A stretch of 64,000 nt of DNA from Ailurus styani (GCA_002007465.1 LNAC01000782.1:186001-250000); one strand, 5' to 3'. Shown: positions 21,691 to 34,479, numbered from the stretch's first letter. Made by a program: numbers and translations. The notes: a model not told the origin generated them from the letters alone.

Positions 21691-22419
21691 GGTGATGAAT
21701 GAAGAAAAGTCTCCTCATGTTTCTGGCAGGGAAAGGGGAAAAGTAACCATTTTAGAATATATCCAGAATATTCTATTCTCCTTAACAAAAGTCTGCTTTT
21801 AAAGAAAACTTCTTTATCAGAGTTTAATGGAAATGGTTTTACCAGAGTCTAACCACCATGGGGCAAGATAAGTATACAACACCAGCCTCCTCCAGCCTTC
21901 CTGTCTTACCTCCCAGGGAAAAGCTGAGAAGCACTTGTGAAGATCACAGCCTAGGGGCACAAGTCCACTAACAGACTGAGACCCAATCATGGGATTACAG
22001 AATGCTCACCTTCTCCCCACACCCCACTGCCACATCTCCAGGGCTCCTGTATTATAATATTGGATTACAATGGAAAGAACTGCAAAGTTCAGACTCTAAG
22101 AAGGTCTCTCTAGAGAAATCCAAAGATCACATAGGAAACAGAGACAAGGACACTGAAGAATATTTTAGCCTCTTACCCCTGTAGCTACAGCAAACTGTAA
22201 GCATAGCCCCACTCCTAGCCAGATAAACGTAAAATCTCACACTAAAGACCTATTCACCACAGTTCCTTTTCCTTAGCAATCATGTCTGGCTTTCAACAAA
22301 AAATTAAAGGCATGTGTGATATTGTGATATAATAGGAAATATGTATTTGGTCTTTATTCCTGGTTCCTAGCACAGAGCTCCTAAAGCCTTTGTAATCACT
22401 GTAGTGTTGAGTGTCTTTT

Positions 22420-23130
22420 GTACGAGATTACTGGTGACTGGGGCCTCTAGATAGCTTCAGGATAGGGGCTGATCATCAGAAAGATCAAGGCATGATTACA
22501 GAGTTGGAACTTTCAGCCCTACCCTCCAACTTCTGGGGAGGGGAGAGGAGCTGGAGATGGGGTTACTCACCAATGGCCACTGATTTAATTAATCATGCCT
22601 ATGTTATAGAATCTTTATAGAAGTTCTAAACAACAGGATACAGAGAACTTTTGGGTTGACAAACACATCGAAGTGCTGCAGGGTGACAAGACCAGAGAGG
22701 GTGTGAAAATCTGTGTGCCCCTTCTGCCAAACCTTGACCTACGTATCTCCTCCATTTGGCTGTCCCTTGATAATAAACTGGTAAATGTAAATAAGGTAAT
22801 TTCTTGACTTCTGGGAGCCATTCTAGCCAATTATGTTACCTGAAGAGGGGGTTGTGGGAACCCCTGATTTATGGCTGGTCAACCAGAAGTGGGGGAGGCT
22901 TCCGACTCGTGAGTGGCATCTGGAGTTAGCAAGGGTGGGAGGCTGCCATGTAGGGGGGAAGCTGGGTGGCAGTTCTGTGAGACTGGGCTCTTAACCTGCA
23001 GGGTATATACTAACTCTGGGCAGTTAGAATTGAATTACCCTGTAGGACACCAAGTTGGTGCCTGGAGAGTTAGAAGATTGGTTGATGTGGGGTAAGAAAG
23101 TCCCACACATTTGGTGTTAGATGCGTTGTG
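22420..23130 (+). mobile_element. Solo LTR of an endogenous retrovirus (family not named)
   Basis: The order 'aatcatgcctatgttataga', 'cagagaacttttgggttgac', 'tctcctccatttggctgtcc', 'gagggggttgtgggaacccc', 'cttaacctgcagggtatata' and 'gtaagaaagtcccacacatt' matches an LTR familiar from several mammalian orders. An AATAAA signal (22772-22777) lies in the middle, as expected. No retroviral coding region adjoins it. Borders are approximate. Confidence 0.65.
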
Positions 23131-23430
23131 ACAAAAAATGGCTGATAGCATGATAGAAGGCAATGAGGCTCTAGTAGATCAGGGGCCCCCTGAGCTGAAG
23201 CCTAAAGGATGAGAGAGCATTCACAGTCAGAGGAAGACTAAACCACAAGCCCACAAGCAAAGGCAAGGCACCGAGGTGGGATTGAACTTTGCTTAAAACG
23301 GAAATAGAAAGGATGGCTGGTAGGAGTGAGCAAAGTGGAAATTGGCATGAAACAAGGTCAGGGAGGTGGGTGGGGCCATGTCATGTATGATCTTGTAGAC
23401 GGTGGTTAGAAGTTAGGATTTTACTGGACT
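23131..23430 (-). mobile_element. L2 remnant
   Basis: 'gagctgaagcctaaaggatg', 'gcaaaggcaaggcaccgagg', 'gtcatgtatgatcttgtaga' and 'ttaggattttactggacttt' follow the reversed L2 3' region. Confidence 0.65.
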
Positions 23431-24509
23431 TTAACCCAAGTGTCACCTACTTTTCTCTTCCTGTGAATGGCTTCTCAGGAAAGACATGGCATAGGCTCCT
23501 ACACGGTAAAGTGGCCCTGACCCAGCAGGGCCAGACTCTGGCCTCTCTCCCTCTCCCTTTCCACAACAGACAGACTCCTTCAGGACAAATATATTCTCCC
23601 TATGGGAAGGGCTGCCCAGGAAAACCCTGCTCAGTCCCATTACAGGCAGCCCGTGGCAGCAAACTTCCACTGGTTATTCTGACCCAGCAACCTGCTGCCC
23701 CGTTAGCCTCTGATGTCCTTCCTTGTCTGTGACTTGAGGAACAAGCACTTGCCTATTCTGTCCTGGACACATATTTCGCTGCCAGTGTAGGGGTCCCTCA
23801 CTGTGGTCTTCCTCCTTCCAACTAAAGAAAACCCCAGCCTGGCCCCTTAATCCTCATTGTTTTGTTTTGATCCATTTCTTGATAAGGAAGATCCAGATCT
23901 ACAGTGGTCCTGTACAGGTCCTCTGGTCCTGTTCTGAGCTTTGTCCTTTGCCTGAAACCACCTCCTGTGGCCACCTGGGACAGGAGGAAGAAGGATTTCT
24001 TCAGTCCTGCACTGCCCAGACTGACCTTCAGCCACTGACACGAGCTCCCCTATCAGTGGCGAAGGCCCTCCCGGGCTCCTCCTTCCACCTCCAAACCCTG
24101 GCTCCCCTGCAGTCAGGTAAAGTCCCTGGAGCCTACCTTCAGGTGTGGCTGTGACAGATGGCAGAGAGACAAATAGATAAACAGATCAAATAAAATAATC
24201 ATCAGGCTGCTGTCACTCCTGGATTCTTTATTTTATTGATTGATTTCCATAGAATAGGGCTGTTCTTTAATATAGTGCATTTATCTGAATATCCCAGCTG
24301 ACAGAGATGATCATGGGCCCCATAAACCAAGAGGAGGCACATTTATGCTCATAAGTATAGCATATATTTAGCTATTTGTTCTGGTTTACATTTGTTCTTT
24401 ATGAGCTATTTTTTCCATTTCGTGGTGAGTTAAAGATCCCTCTCATATTTATCAGGGTCTCCCCCATCCTTTCTAGCTATTATTATTCAAAATGGCAGGA
24501 TCATAACAG
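23431..24509. other. Unique, comparatively GC-rich sequence
   Basis: Locally richer in C and G than the rest of the window. Open frames of 64-95 codons occur on both strands but none has a recognisable domain, consistent start context or splice borders. It could hide a regulatory element or an exon, which cannot be decided here. Confidence 0.4.
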
Positions 24510-24725
24510 CCACCATTCATTAAGCTTTTTTTATGCCAGGATTAAAACATGACACCCTTCACACTCACCCTAGTGTGACACACACACACACTCCTTACAG
24601 GAAGGCTGTAATGAAGAGACTTTCCCATTTTCAAAGCAGGAAACTGATGCTTCTAGATGTTAGGAAGTTTGCTCAAAATTGCCTCAGGAAAGTAGCAGAT
24701 TTCAAACCTTGGCTTTTTAGAGTAA
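24510..24725 (-). mobile_element. MIR SINE, minus strand
   Basis: 'cattcattaagctttttttatg', 'ttacaggaaggctgtaatga', 'ttttcaaagcaggaaactga' and 'gatttcaaaccttggctttt' give the reversed MIR landmarks in order. A short CA tract (24580-24591) interrupts it. Confidence 0.7.
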
Positions 24726-25354
24726 AAAAATGGATGTTCTCTTAGGTGTTCTCAGCCTAAAGCTCTTGAGACTGTCCCTAGAGATTCAGGCAGCTGTGGG
24801 AGTTTTCAGAGTTGTATAGCACCAATGGTTGCAACACTTAGGTAAAAAAAATACTTTTGTGTCTGTGTGTGTCCACAGTGTAGCAAAATGAATAATTTTG
24901 CAGCAAATAAACATATTGGTGGGCTTAACTAGTTATAAAAGAATGTATCATGTCATATTCCTGCCCTATGCCACCTTTCATGTTTTATTTTATTTTCTGT
25001 TTGGAGCCTGAATCTTCTGTTAGTCTGGGAACTTTTCTAGGACATTCCTCATGCCTCATCCATCCCTAGTGGGTAAGATGGTTGGTTGGTGCAGAATCAG
25101 CCTTCTGGTGAACAAAAGACTCATCTACCATCTTATTCAGTGGCACTTCCTCTGCTGTCCATCAACCCTGGATCCACCCCCTGCTTAGGCCCCACCCACC
25201 CCAGGACCCCCTCTCTCCTCATCTGGATATTTAGAGAATTTTATACCACTGTACTTCAAAGCCTGCTGGCATCATTTGATTTTTTTAATTTTATGTTAAT
25301 AATATTGTTTTTTTAATGAGTAATTACACTCATAGTATAAGGTTCAAAAGTTTC

Positions 25355-25356
<2 letters not shown>

Positions 25357-25392
<36 letters not shown>
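25357..25392. repeat. (TG)n microsatellite
   Basis: 18 uninterrupted TG units in otherwise unique sequence. Confidence 0.98.
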
Positions 25393-25393
<1 letters not shown>

Positions 25394-25985
25394 TTTAACT
25401 GTATGTATAATGACGCACAGTTTAAATGACCCCTTCAGAGAATTGCATGTGCAGTATACTGTCACATACGTTGAAAATGTTTCATTTATACTGCTTCTAA
25501 TGCCAAAGTACCTGATATGTTTGCTAACAATTACTTGGTATAAAAAAATTACTTGGTATTATTTGATACAGCACCATAAACTAACCATATAATCTCTACT
25601 CTGGCGGGACCAGAAGCAAAATCTTATGCAATGGAATTGCTGAATGGCTTCCTGGTGATCCCAGCAGACCACTGTGGATTCCAAGTGTGCCTTCATGGGG
25701 TAAACCCAGACAAGAATACTCAGTGATATTGCCTAGACAATGAAATTTGAAGGCCTCAGGCAGCCCCTGATCTCTGGTTACTAGTTTTGGCTTTCCTAAT
25801 GCCCTTGCTATCTGAAGAGGTATTGAACCACTTTGCAAGACACAGAAAAGCAATGGCAGAATGGTCAACTCCTTTAGCAAGTACCAGCCTTGCTGCAAGG
25901 TGTAACTTTCATAAATAGGAGAATAAAAAAAGAAATAGGAAGAGAGAAGTTTTATTTAAGAAGTCCAATTGAAAGCTTTTTACTT

Positions 25986-26184
25986 GGTGCGCCTGGATGG
26001 CTCAGTGGGTTAAAGCCTCTGCCTTTGGCTCAGGTCATGATCTCAGGGTCCTGGGATCGAGCCCAGCATCAGGCTCCCGCTCAGCAGGGAGCCTGCTTCC
26101 TCCTCTCTCTGCCTGCCTCTCTGCCTACTTGTGATTTCTCTCTCTCTGTGTCAAATAAATAAATAAAATCTTAAAAAAAAAAAA
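25986..26184 (+). mobile_element. CAN-SINE, full length
   Basis: 'gtgcgcctggatggctcagt' head, the mustelid-type 'gggttaaagcctctgccttt', CT middle and A tail. A perfect 15-bp duplication 'gaaagctttttactt' occurs at 25971-25985 and 26185-26199. Confidence 0.97.
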
Positions 26185-26711
26185 GAAAGCTTTTTACTTA
26201 ATTTGTTTATTTTAAGGAACTCCTGTTTCTCCTGTTTTACCTTGGCCTAAAATGATGGCCTAAAGTATGAAAGTGTTTCTGAAGTAGTTTGTTCTTATAT
26301 GATGATGGGTATAAAATGTTTTGTTTTTGTCATCCTGGGAACCAGGTTCATTAGGAGACTCAAATAAAAGGAAACTCAGATTAGAGGAAAAAGGTTCATA
26401 TTTTCCCCCCTTTTTGTCAGACTCTGACTTCATAAAGGATTTCTCCAAACACTCTCCTCAAACTGTCTCTAAGTGTGAGCCTGCTTTTGGTGAAAGAGCA
26501 GTGCCTTGCTTAGCCTCTGATCCAGATTCTGGAGGGAACTGTCCTCCAAAAACAAATTCTTCAGTTTGTTGTTCCATAGCTAGCCACTGTTGAATAACTA
26601 CATAAAATTAAACATTGGTGGGATATTATGCTATCCAAAGAGCATGTTTACTGAAAGGGAATGGGAAATAAACATGAAAACTCTACTCTGACTCTCATAT
26701 CGAACAAGAAT

Positions 26712-26950
26712 CAAATGTGTATTATGTACAACCCTATTATAAGCATTTCACATAAATTATCTCATTAAATCCTTCCAACAAATCAGTGAGGAAGCACTGA
26801 GATCCTTAGTTTACAGATGAGAAAATTGAGTTTTAGAGGTGTTAAGTAACTCATCCAAACCAACATAATAAATTATTTGTGGATCTTGGATAGGAAGATA
26901 CCTCTGTCTGGATCCAAAGACTGTGTTTTTACCCACCAGGCTATTTGCCT
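26712..26950 (-). mobile_element. MIR SINE, minus strand
   Basis: 'attatctcattaaatccttc', 'tttacagatgagaaaattga' and 'gaggtgttaagtaactcatc' are diagnostic reversed-MIR phrases in the right order, ending 'ttttacccaccaggctattt'. Confidence 0.88.
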
Positions 26951-28719
26951 CCCCTGTGAGTTACCTAAAATTGTGTACTTCCCTAAAGTGGTTTAGAAAA
27001 GAAGTGCTAGTAGCATATTCTCAGTTTGGAGAATGTTCAACATTCTTAATTCATTGCACTTAACAGGTATGTGGCTTAAGGTGAAAATATAAATCTTGTG
27101 CTTTTTCCTGCTATGTCTAAGAGAAGGGGAGGAAGTGGGAGAACTCTCTCCTTTCTTAAGGAAGGAGAGAGATGCGGAACTGTTATTTATTGAATGGAAT
27201 AGGCACAGATTTGGGAGCTACATATGTTGAATTACTTCTATTTTTTTGGTGAATAGCTATAAAAAGTGAGTCCACTTCTATAATTTTTTGGATTTCCAAG
27301 TTCACCAATGAACATAAAACAATGTAAACTCTAGATCCTTGGTTCTCGAGGAATTTAGCAGTATGCTGAAGTATCAATTTGTAATTCTTTAATCCTATGG
27401 ATTATATAATTATCATTATCATGTATATATTATTTCTTGCCTATATGTATATATAATTATATTGTATATTATTATAATATTTTCATTCTGTAACTCTATA
27501 AACTTGCAGAGGAAAATAAGGGAATGAAATAATGTAGTTAAGTGCATGAAGGAGAACTAAACATGCACTTAAAGTTCACACATGGGAGAGAACCACAGGG
27601 ACCATAGCAAAGAGGGAAGACTCTTAAAGAGGTGAAGTAGCCAGGCCAGGTCTGTGGACTTGTAGAGGGGGGGTCTCTCAGGACCAGCCAAGATGGACCT
27701 TGGCTTTGCACAGGATAGAAATCAAATGTGAGCCCAGAGGAAGTGAGAGCAGAGTATATTGAAGATATGCAGAGAGTAAAGATACAGAGAGAGCATCTAG
27801 GAGACTTGGAAAGGAAAAGAAGAGTGAGTTTCATCTTTGCTTGTGGCCTGGATTTTTTTTTTTTTTTTTTTTTTTTTTGGTATTGTGGTCTGATGTATAT
27901 GTCCTCTCAGGCATCTAGGAACCTGTTAGAACAAGGAAAAAGGTCCAGGCGTCCTTCATAAGTCACCTATTCTTTGGAGCCAGGGGCTCTTGGCATGGAG
28001 ATGTCTAGCACTGGTGGACTGGAATGTACATGCCTGATGGCTTCCTTTGGTCATTCTTGCCTGGTCCTTCCTTAGATGTTATCTCTTGTGCTGAAAGGCT
28101 CTAAAGAAATCTTTAATTCCTTGTCCCTTACAAGGAGGACATACATGATGAGGCATGTGTAAGATGAGGGGTAGGTTCTCACAAGAATAGAAGCAGGAAA
28201 AGGAACAAAAAGCAGATTTTTATGGAGTCCCTTCATCTTTCCTATCTCAGAGGTAGGACTTGAGCTTAATTTCTGCTGGGTAAAAACTAGCTCATCGGAC
28301 TCTGGCAGATCAGTTTGTATCCGATCAACCGTCCTAGCAATACCACTAGAAAAGTTGTGTTTAAAAAACTGTTGTTTAAAGGCAATAGAAGGCTTCTAAA
28401 GCAGCAGACTTGAGGGTCCTGGAGAAAAGGAAAGCTCAGAGGTGCATGGGTAACATTTGGCACTGCCTTATGCCCCAGGATTTTTGAAAATGCTGAAGTA
28501 TCAGCTGAGAGTAGTTTTGATACTCTCGTGGGGCCAAGGGAACAATGAAATTAAGCATCTGTCAAGGGAGAAAAACCTTCATAAGCACTTGGGACTTTTA
28601 GCTGGTACCCCGGAGGGCTGCATTCTAGGAGCAAGAACAAACTGGAAATAGATCGACTGTCACAGCAACTGAAACTCCATTTAAATCACCTCAATCTCAG
28701 ATTAGGTGATCTGCTCCTA
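26951..28719. other. Unique sequence with AT-rich patch and poly(T)
   Basis: Includes an AT-rich low-complexity patch (27395-27480), a 10-bp inverted repeat ('ctctctcctt' at 27144-27153 and its complement at 27162-27171) and a 26-base poly(T) at 27853-27878 with no recognisable retroposon beside it. No gene recognised. Confidence 0.5.
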
Positions 28720-29890
28720 CTCTAATTGCCTACCACAAATGAACGCAAAAACCTCTCTGCAGGAATATAACATAGTCAGAGCCTCAAGGTAGTAATGGAC
28801 ATAGGACATGCAATAATACAAGAATTAACCAAAGGGAAAAAAATCAAGAGGACAAAAAAGTCACATAATCCAGTTAGCAAATTCAAGTAACTGTTATTAC
28901 TGTGTTCAAGAAATTAACAAAATGGAAAAGGGAAGTAAACACTATAAAATAGGATCAAGTGGAAATTCTAAAGTTGAAAAATATAGCAACCAAATTTAAG
29001 AACTTAATATATGGGCTTAACAGCAGATTAGGCACAATTTAAAAGTAAAAAAAAAAAAAGACAAGCATAAGAAGAAAAAATAATACACAAAAGAGCATAA
29101 AAGCTATATGGTCTGTGGTGAAAATGTCTAATATTCATGTCATTGGAGTCCAAAAGGAGAGACAAGGTAGGTGAGAAGCAGTATTTGAAGAGCTGTCACT
29201 AAGATTTTCCAAAACATACAAGACTTCAAGCCAAAAGATCTAAGAATTGCTTCAAATGCCAAGTAGGATAAATACAAGATACCCATGTTTAAGCACGTCA
29301 TAGTAAAACTATTGAAAACTAAAACACAAAAGGTCTTAAAAGCAGTCAATAGAAAAAAATTATGTTACCTTTAAAGAAATAAGAATGTCATATAGTAACA
29401 GTGGAAGCCAGAAGACTATGATTGATGCTGGGTGGTGGTGTGGGGGTTAATCACTGCTTTCTTACAAATCTATACTGAGTGAAAATACTCTCAAGGAAAA
29501 AAAAAAGGGGGTAAAGAAAATATAATTTCAGACTAGCAAAAACAGAATTTATTACAAGCAGACCCACATTGAAAGAAATAATAAGGGCCTTTCTTCAAGC
29601 AGAAGGAAAATGATCCCAGATAGAAGCATGAAAATACAGAAAGAAATAACAATAGAAAGAATAAATATGTGGATAAATCTAAATGAATATTCCCTGTATA
29701 AAACAGATATAGTAATATATCATTAGGTTTAAATAATATTTAAAACATGGCAGTAAAATTTCAAAAAGAGGAAGAGTTAAAATATCCTAAGGTCTTTGAG
29801 CTTTCTGAGATGTATTAATTTATATTAAACTTTAGTAAGTTAATGATGAATCTTATAATCTCTAGGGTAACCACTTACAGAGTAGTGAAG
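28720..29890 (+). mobile_element. Old L1M/HAL1-type element, ORF1 part
   Basis: A-rich plus-strand DNA. 'aagaattaacca', 'caagaaattaacaaaatgga', 'tttaagaacttaatatatgg', 'gaagagctgtcactaagatt', 'agaagactatgattgatg', then 'atttattacaagcagaccca' and 'tgaaagaaataataagggcc' follow the ORF1 and post-ORF1 order of old L1 or HAL1 (half-L1). All frames are broken. It resumes at about 30330. Confidence 0.7.
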
Positions 29891-30330
29891 AGAGGAGAAA
29901 CTTACACGTTGCGTTCATCCAGAAGCAGTTCCTGTGACATGGGTTTAAATAAATGTAAATGGTTTATTGGGAGATGACCCCTAAAGAAAGTAGGGTAGAC
30001 AGGCAGCCAGACAAGGATGGGAAAGGAGGCGGTAAAGCATGCATTATCAGGAAACTTACCTGTGGGAAGAGCTGGAGCTTTATACTGCAAAACACTGGGA
30101 ACCAGGATGAAATAGGCATCTGAGTATTATCTCATCCAAGGGGCAATCCCATAACTGCTTATCCCAGGGTTGAAATTTCCCTGGCACTTTTGGCTTTCTT
30201 CGTGTGAAGGCAGAGAGGACTCTCATGGCCACAGAGACGCTTCAAGTGTGGAATCACAAGTGTAGGCAGCAGGGCTAGAGTGCCAGGAAATGATAAATTC
30301 CAGAGGTTGTGGATGGAGCACCAGCAGATG
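29891..30330 (-). mobile_element. LTR-like insertion
   Basis: This block separates two parts of the old L1/HAL1. On the minus strand it carries a TATA-like 'tataaag' (30078-30084) and AATAAA about 115 bp downstream (29963-29968). The following 'cttctggatgaacgcaacgt' resembles the end of a known mammalian LTR. Family and exact borders are uncertain. No internal retroviral sequence adjoins. Confidence 0.55.
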
Positions 30331-30860
30331 CTACGATACTCAGAAAAGGGTGTACATGTATGTACCGAAGACACATGGAAGAATAGGAATAGTAGCATTA
30401 TTGTGATGGCCTCAAACTAGAAACAACCCAAATTTCCCAACAGTAGAATGAATAAATGTTAATATAGTCATACAATGCTGTGTTATACAGCCATGAAAAG
30501 CAAACTACAGCTATAAACAAGAACATGGCTGTGTCTCACACACATAAGAGTGAGAAAAGAAGCCAGATGCTACAGAAGGCATACTGAAGATGGCATTTAT
30601 ATAAAGTTCAAAAATCTGCAAAACTCATCTGGGGTATTAGAGTAATGGATCACTTTAGGGATGAAGGTATTTTTAAATGCATGGGGGATAAGAGAGGGGC
30701 TTGCTGGGATGTTGATGATGTCCTGTTTCTTGATCTCAGGGGGGAGGGCTACACAACCTTGTTCTCTTTGTGCTAATTCACAAACTGTGCATTCATTATA
30801 TGTGTACTTTTCTGTATGCATGTGAAACTTCAATTTAGAAAGTTTATTAAAACGAAAAAG
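30331..30860 (+). mobile_element. Old L1M/HAL1-type 3' end
   Basis: 'gaaacaacccaaatttccca', 'gttatacagccatgaaaagc', 'gggatgttgatgatgtcctg', 'attatatgtgtacttttctg' and 'acttcaatttagaaagttta' is the 3' end of an old L1. It belongs with 28720-29890 across the LTR-like block. Confidence 0.78.
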
Positions 30861-32919
30861 AAACTAGCTGGGTGAAGGGGCAAATGAAGTATAATTGCCC
30901 ACACCAGTGACTCTATACTTGAAGGGCCTTTTTGGCCACAAGAGAAATGGAAAGAAACAGTCAATCACAGGAAGATAAGAATGAGCAAGATGTGTGAGCG
31001 ATTGTGAAGAGGCTTATCTGTGGGAACTGGAAAATCCATGTTAGATACTATTGGGAATATCAGGCATGTTTAGTGAGTTAAGACAAATTGTGAGAGAGTG
31101 GGGAATTTGTCCTTGGCATCACCGCTAATACAGATTCATGGTTGCATGTGACACTCCAGGCTCTGTTCTAATCCCTCTCTCACTCTTCACAAATAACCCC
31201 ATACTTGAGACAGTAGAGATCACGTCTACTTTGCTAAGTTGATAAAATGCATAACACAGGAGACACTTAATGGATAGTGGTGAAATTAAAACCAGCGGTG
31301 GTGCAGAACTTTAATTTACTTAAAATGTGAACAACATTGTATACTTTATATGATGGTTGTGAAAGTATGCATTTGGAAATTTCAACCTTCTCTCTTAAAG
31401 GCACCAAACTGGACCAGGAACACAATGATGGTTCACCTATGTAAACCTCTCTGACCCATATTATGAGTGATGGAATTCACTGTCTGTGGCTGACTATAAG
31501 AGAGAGTGAGTAGGAGGCCAGTTCAAAGTAACTGAGTCTAATGTATGGAGGGAAGTGTTTTGAATACGCGTATGAACAGATTTAATGATATTAGATGATT
31601 GGGGGCCAAGGCAATGTATATTTAAGGAAGTGCCATGATGGTGACAGAACTTTCTTATGAAGGAAGTATATTCTGATCTGACACTTTGTCTTTTTTCCCC
31701 TTTAACACAAAAGGCAAGTGAAAGTTAAAATGGAAACTTCTGGAAGGGGCAAGTAATGAGTATTCAAATTATTAAAGATTCCTTTCAAGATTTCAGATAG
31801 CACATGGAGTTGAAATTGTGTCTCTTCAAATTCCATTAAGAGCAGAACAGCTATGCCTGGGATTGTCATGATGGTGTTTCCAGCCAAGCCTTTTCTGTCA
31901 GCCCCAACCCAAGGAAAGAATGAAGTTCTTTTCTGCTTAGAATGCAATTCATCTTTGGAAATTAAGTTCCTTACTGTTAAGGGACTATAACACATGACCC
32001 TGGGGCAGTGCACATTTGCCTGTGAGGCTTTGTCTACCAACTGAAGACCTATAGGCAGCCTTCTTTCTTTAGATGGAAGGTAGGGCAGATGATATAATTC
32101 AGACACACATTCTGGAGTTGGGGAAATGAGATTTCTCCAGTTTCCAAAGGATATAGAGAAGGTAGTACAGTGGAGAAATTATTTTTTCATAATAGTAGAA
32201 ATCCATATAAATTTAATGGTGATTTGCTTGTTTGTTGATTGTTCTTGTTGCAACAACAGGTCACCTCCTCAAGAATAAAATAGTCCTTACAAAGTATGAT
32301 CACTTCAGCTAACATTGAAAGGACTAGAAAGGACTAGACTTTCACTGTCACAGCCATCTCCATGTTTTAGAGTATTGCTTTAAAATCTAAGGCCACGTCT
32401 GCACAGTTTGTTTGGCAAGAGCTAGTGTCTACAGGTGGTCACAGTCAGAAACTGGAGGGGAGAGGGGCAAGGATCCCTATTGCCCAGAATCCTAGGTTTC
32501 TTTGCCCTCCTGGCTATATTCTACATTCAGCCCTCAACACTTCTGACGATTTCTGTGCTGACATGCAGAGCGGACAAGCTCTTTCAGAGAGCACAATACA
32601 AACACAGGGGAAGCACCAAGAAGCTGCCTGCTAAGTGTGACAAAGGAGCCTTCAACACAGCAATGGCATATGGAAAACAGGCATGAAATTATCCCATGCT
32701 TGGCTTAAGAACTGTGCAGGCTTTTTCTATTGAACTCAAAGTGCTGGGCGGTTACAAGCTCCATTTTGTTCCAGCTGTGAAAAAGCTGGGTAGGTTGTCT
32801 TTGTCTGGTGGAACATTACTAATGTTGAACAAAATTTTCCATCTTCTTTCTCACTCTTCTATTTTACTTTGGCCCTTAGTGGTAACTTGCTTTCTGGATT
32901 CCCAGGCAAAATGTGTATA

Positions 32920-32921
<2 letters not shown>
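30861..32921. other. Unique sequence, no gene recognised
   Basis: A possible very old MIR fragment sits near 31130-31260, too diverged to call. A 134-codon minus-strand frame (31702-32106) has no recognisable features. A tiny tandem ('aaaggactag' twice) lies at 32319-32338. Confidence 0.45.
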
Positions 32922-32957
<36 letters not shown>

Positions 32958-32989
32958 ACGCGCGCGCATGCACACACATGCACGCATAC
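32922..32989. repeat. (TG)n merging into CG/CA tract: 68 bp of strict purine-pyrimidine alternation
   Basis: TG units (to about 32954) run directly into 'gcgcacgcgcgcgcatgcac' and then CA/TG/CG units. Every base from 32922 to 32989 alternates purine and pyrimidine without a break. Such sequence is the classic substrate for left-handed Z-DNA. Confidence 0.97.
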
Positions 32990-34479
32990 TTAACATAAAT
33001 ATGTGCACACACACAAATAAATGAATAAACTCAACTTCTCCTTGAACTTCTCTGAATTGGTGAATTGCTTAGCTCTCCTTAAGAGAGAGATAGCCCTACC
33101 ATGTAAGCCCTTGTTCCAGGAAGAAACCCCAATTCAAGGAAATGTACTTTCATCTTCAGAGAACTTTGAGGATCTTTTGTGCTTTAAAGAAATTCTCCTG
33201 AGAACCCTCTGCCCAGATGCCAATCCCCACTAAATGTGAGAATCAACAGCCACATTCTACCCTCAGGGACTGTGGAGGGCCCACACATTGAGTAACTATG
33301 GGGAAGTTGAAGGAAACAAGGGTGAGTGGAGAGAGTAANGTTAAGTGATATGAATAGGAATCTAATGTTCTTTAATCCTAATTTGCAAAACACCAGTAGG
33401 CTCACAGTGAAACATTCCTGTCATCTATTTAATATGTTAATCAAGAATTGCCCCCAATTTAGTCCCACTAAAGTAGATAATGGGTGGGACAGTTTTCACC
33501 GGGTATGCTTTGGATGGCAGCAGCTAACCATATATCCACACAGGAATAAAGAAGCGAGTCAACTCATGCTTTCACCTTTTGGCAGCTTGTCTTTCCAAGT
33601 GTTCAAGGTGATGGCCAGTCAGGACCTGGTGAAGAATAATAGCTTGTCCTATGGAAGCTTTTTCACTTGAATCACCTCATTAGCTCTGGAGGGTGAAAAG
33701 CACAGTGGCATGAAAAACTTTGGGCTGACTTTTTAGGAGCAGGATTTGGGGGCAGTTTAGACACAGTGTGTGGGTGCCTGTACCCTGGGTGATGCTCAGA
33801 GCCATTGACAGCTGTGGGAGTATCCTCTTTTGTGGCTTCACTTTCTCTTTTGAAGCAGACAAAGCATGATGGAGGGAAATGAATTCTTCTTTCTCAGCCT
33901 CATTTGAGCATTTATTGTATTGCAGTTATAGAACTCAGATAGGCCAATAAAAGCTAGGTCAGCACTTTCAGATTTTTGGTTTCCATAGTCTTATAACTCA
34001 AATACAAATACTTGTGGTAAGAAATGAAACACACAATATCTAGCAGGAGAAGATGGTTTTCCTTTTGAAAGAAATCTTTGAAAAAAAAAAAAGAGAGTTG
34101 TGTTATTCCCCAGTGTCTTCTGAGCTTTTCCAGTAATGACGATGATGATGATATGCTGAGTCTTTCTCTTCCTGAAAGTTTTAGGTAGAACATTCTTTCT
34201 TGAATCCACAATGCTAATATAAATAACTTCAAGTTTAACTCTTTGAAGACATTATTTTTCTTTTCCAATTTGTGGCCCAGATGAGATAAAAAAAAAAACA
34301 ATAAACATTCAACATATTGAAATTTAAAACTTATGTTCTGATTTCTCTTATCCAATCATTTATCTATGCAGCTACCTAATGTTGATTCAGCATCCTCTTA
34401 TTTTGCTCAACATGGAAGACCAGCATGGGTAAGGCAAAACCCTTGCTGTTAAGGAAAACAGATAATCACAACACACAGT
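32990..34479. other. Unique sequence with one N
   Basis: No repeat or gene recognised. The single N at 33339 has no duplicated flank, unlike those at 949, 1024, 1309 and 11873. Frames of 114 codons (33326-33670, plus, crossing the N) and 133 codons (33954-34355, minus) have no supporting features. Confidence 0.45.

Noticed and set aside
23463..24154. Exons in the GC-richer stretch
   Set aside because: Frames of up to 95 codons occur on both strands with no consistent codon signal or recognisable protein.
27853..27878. Poly(T) as the tail of a minus-strand processed pseudogene or SINE
   Set aside because: The adjoining sequence ('ggtattgtggtctgatgtat') matches no SINE or recognised transcript, and no target duplication was found.
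31702..32106. 134-codon minus-strand frame
   Set aside because: No recognisable domain or gene structure, and a single isolated frame in unique DNA is expected by chance at this length.
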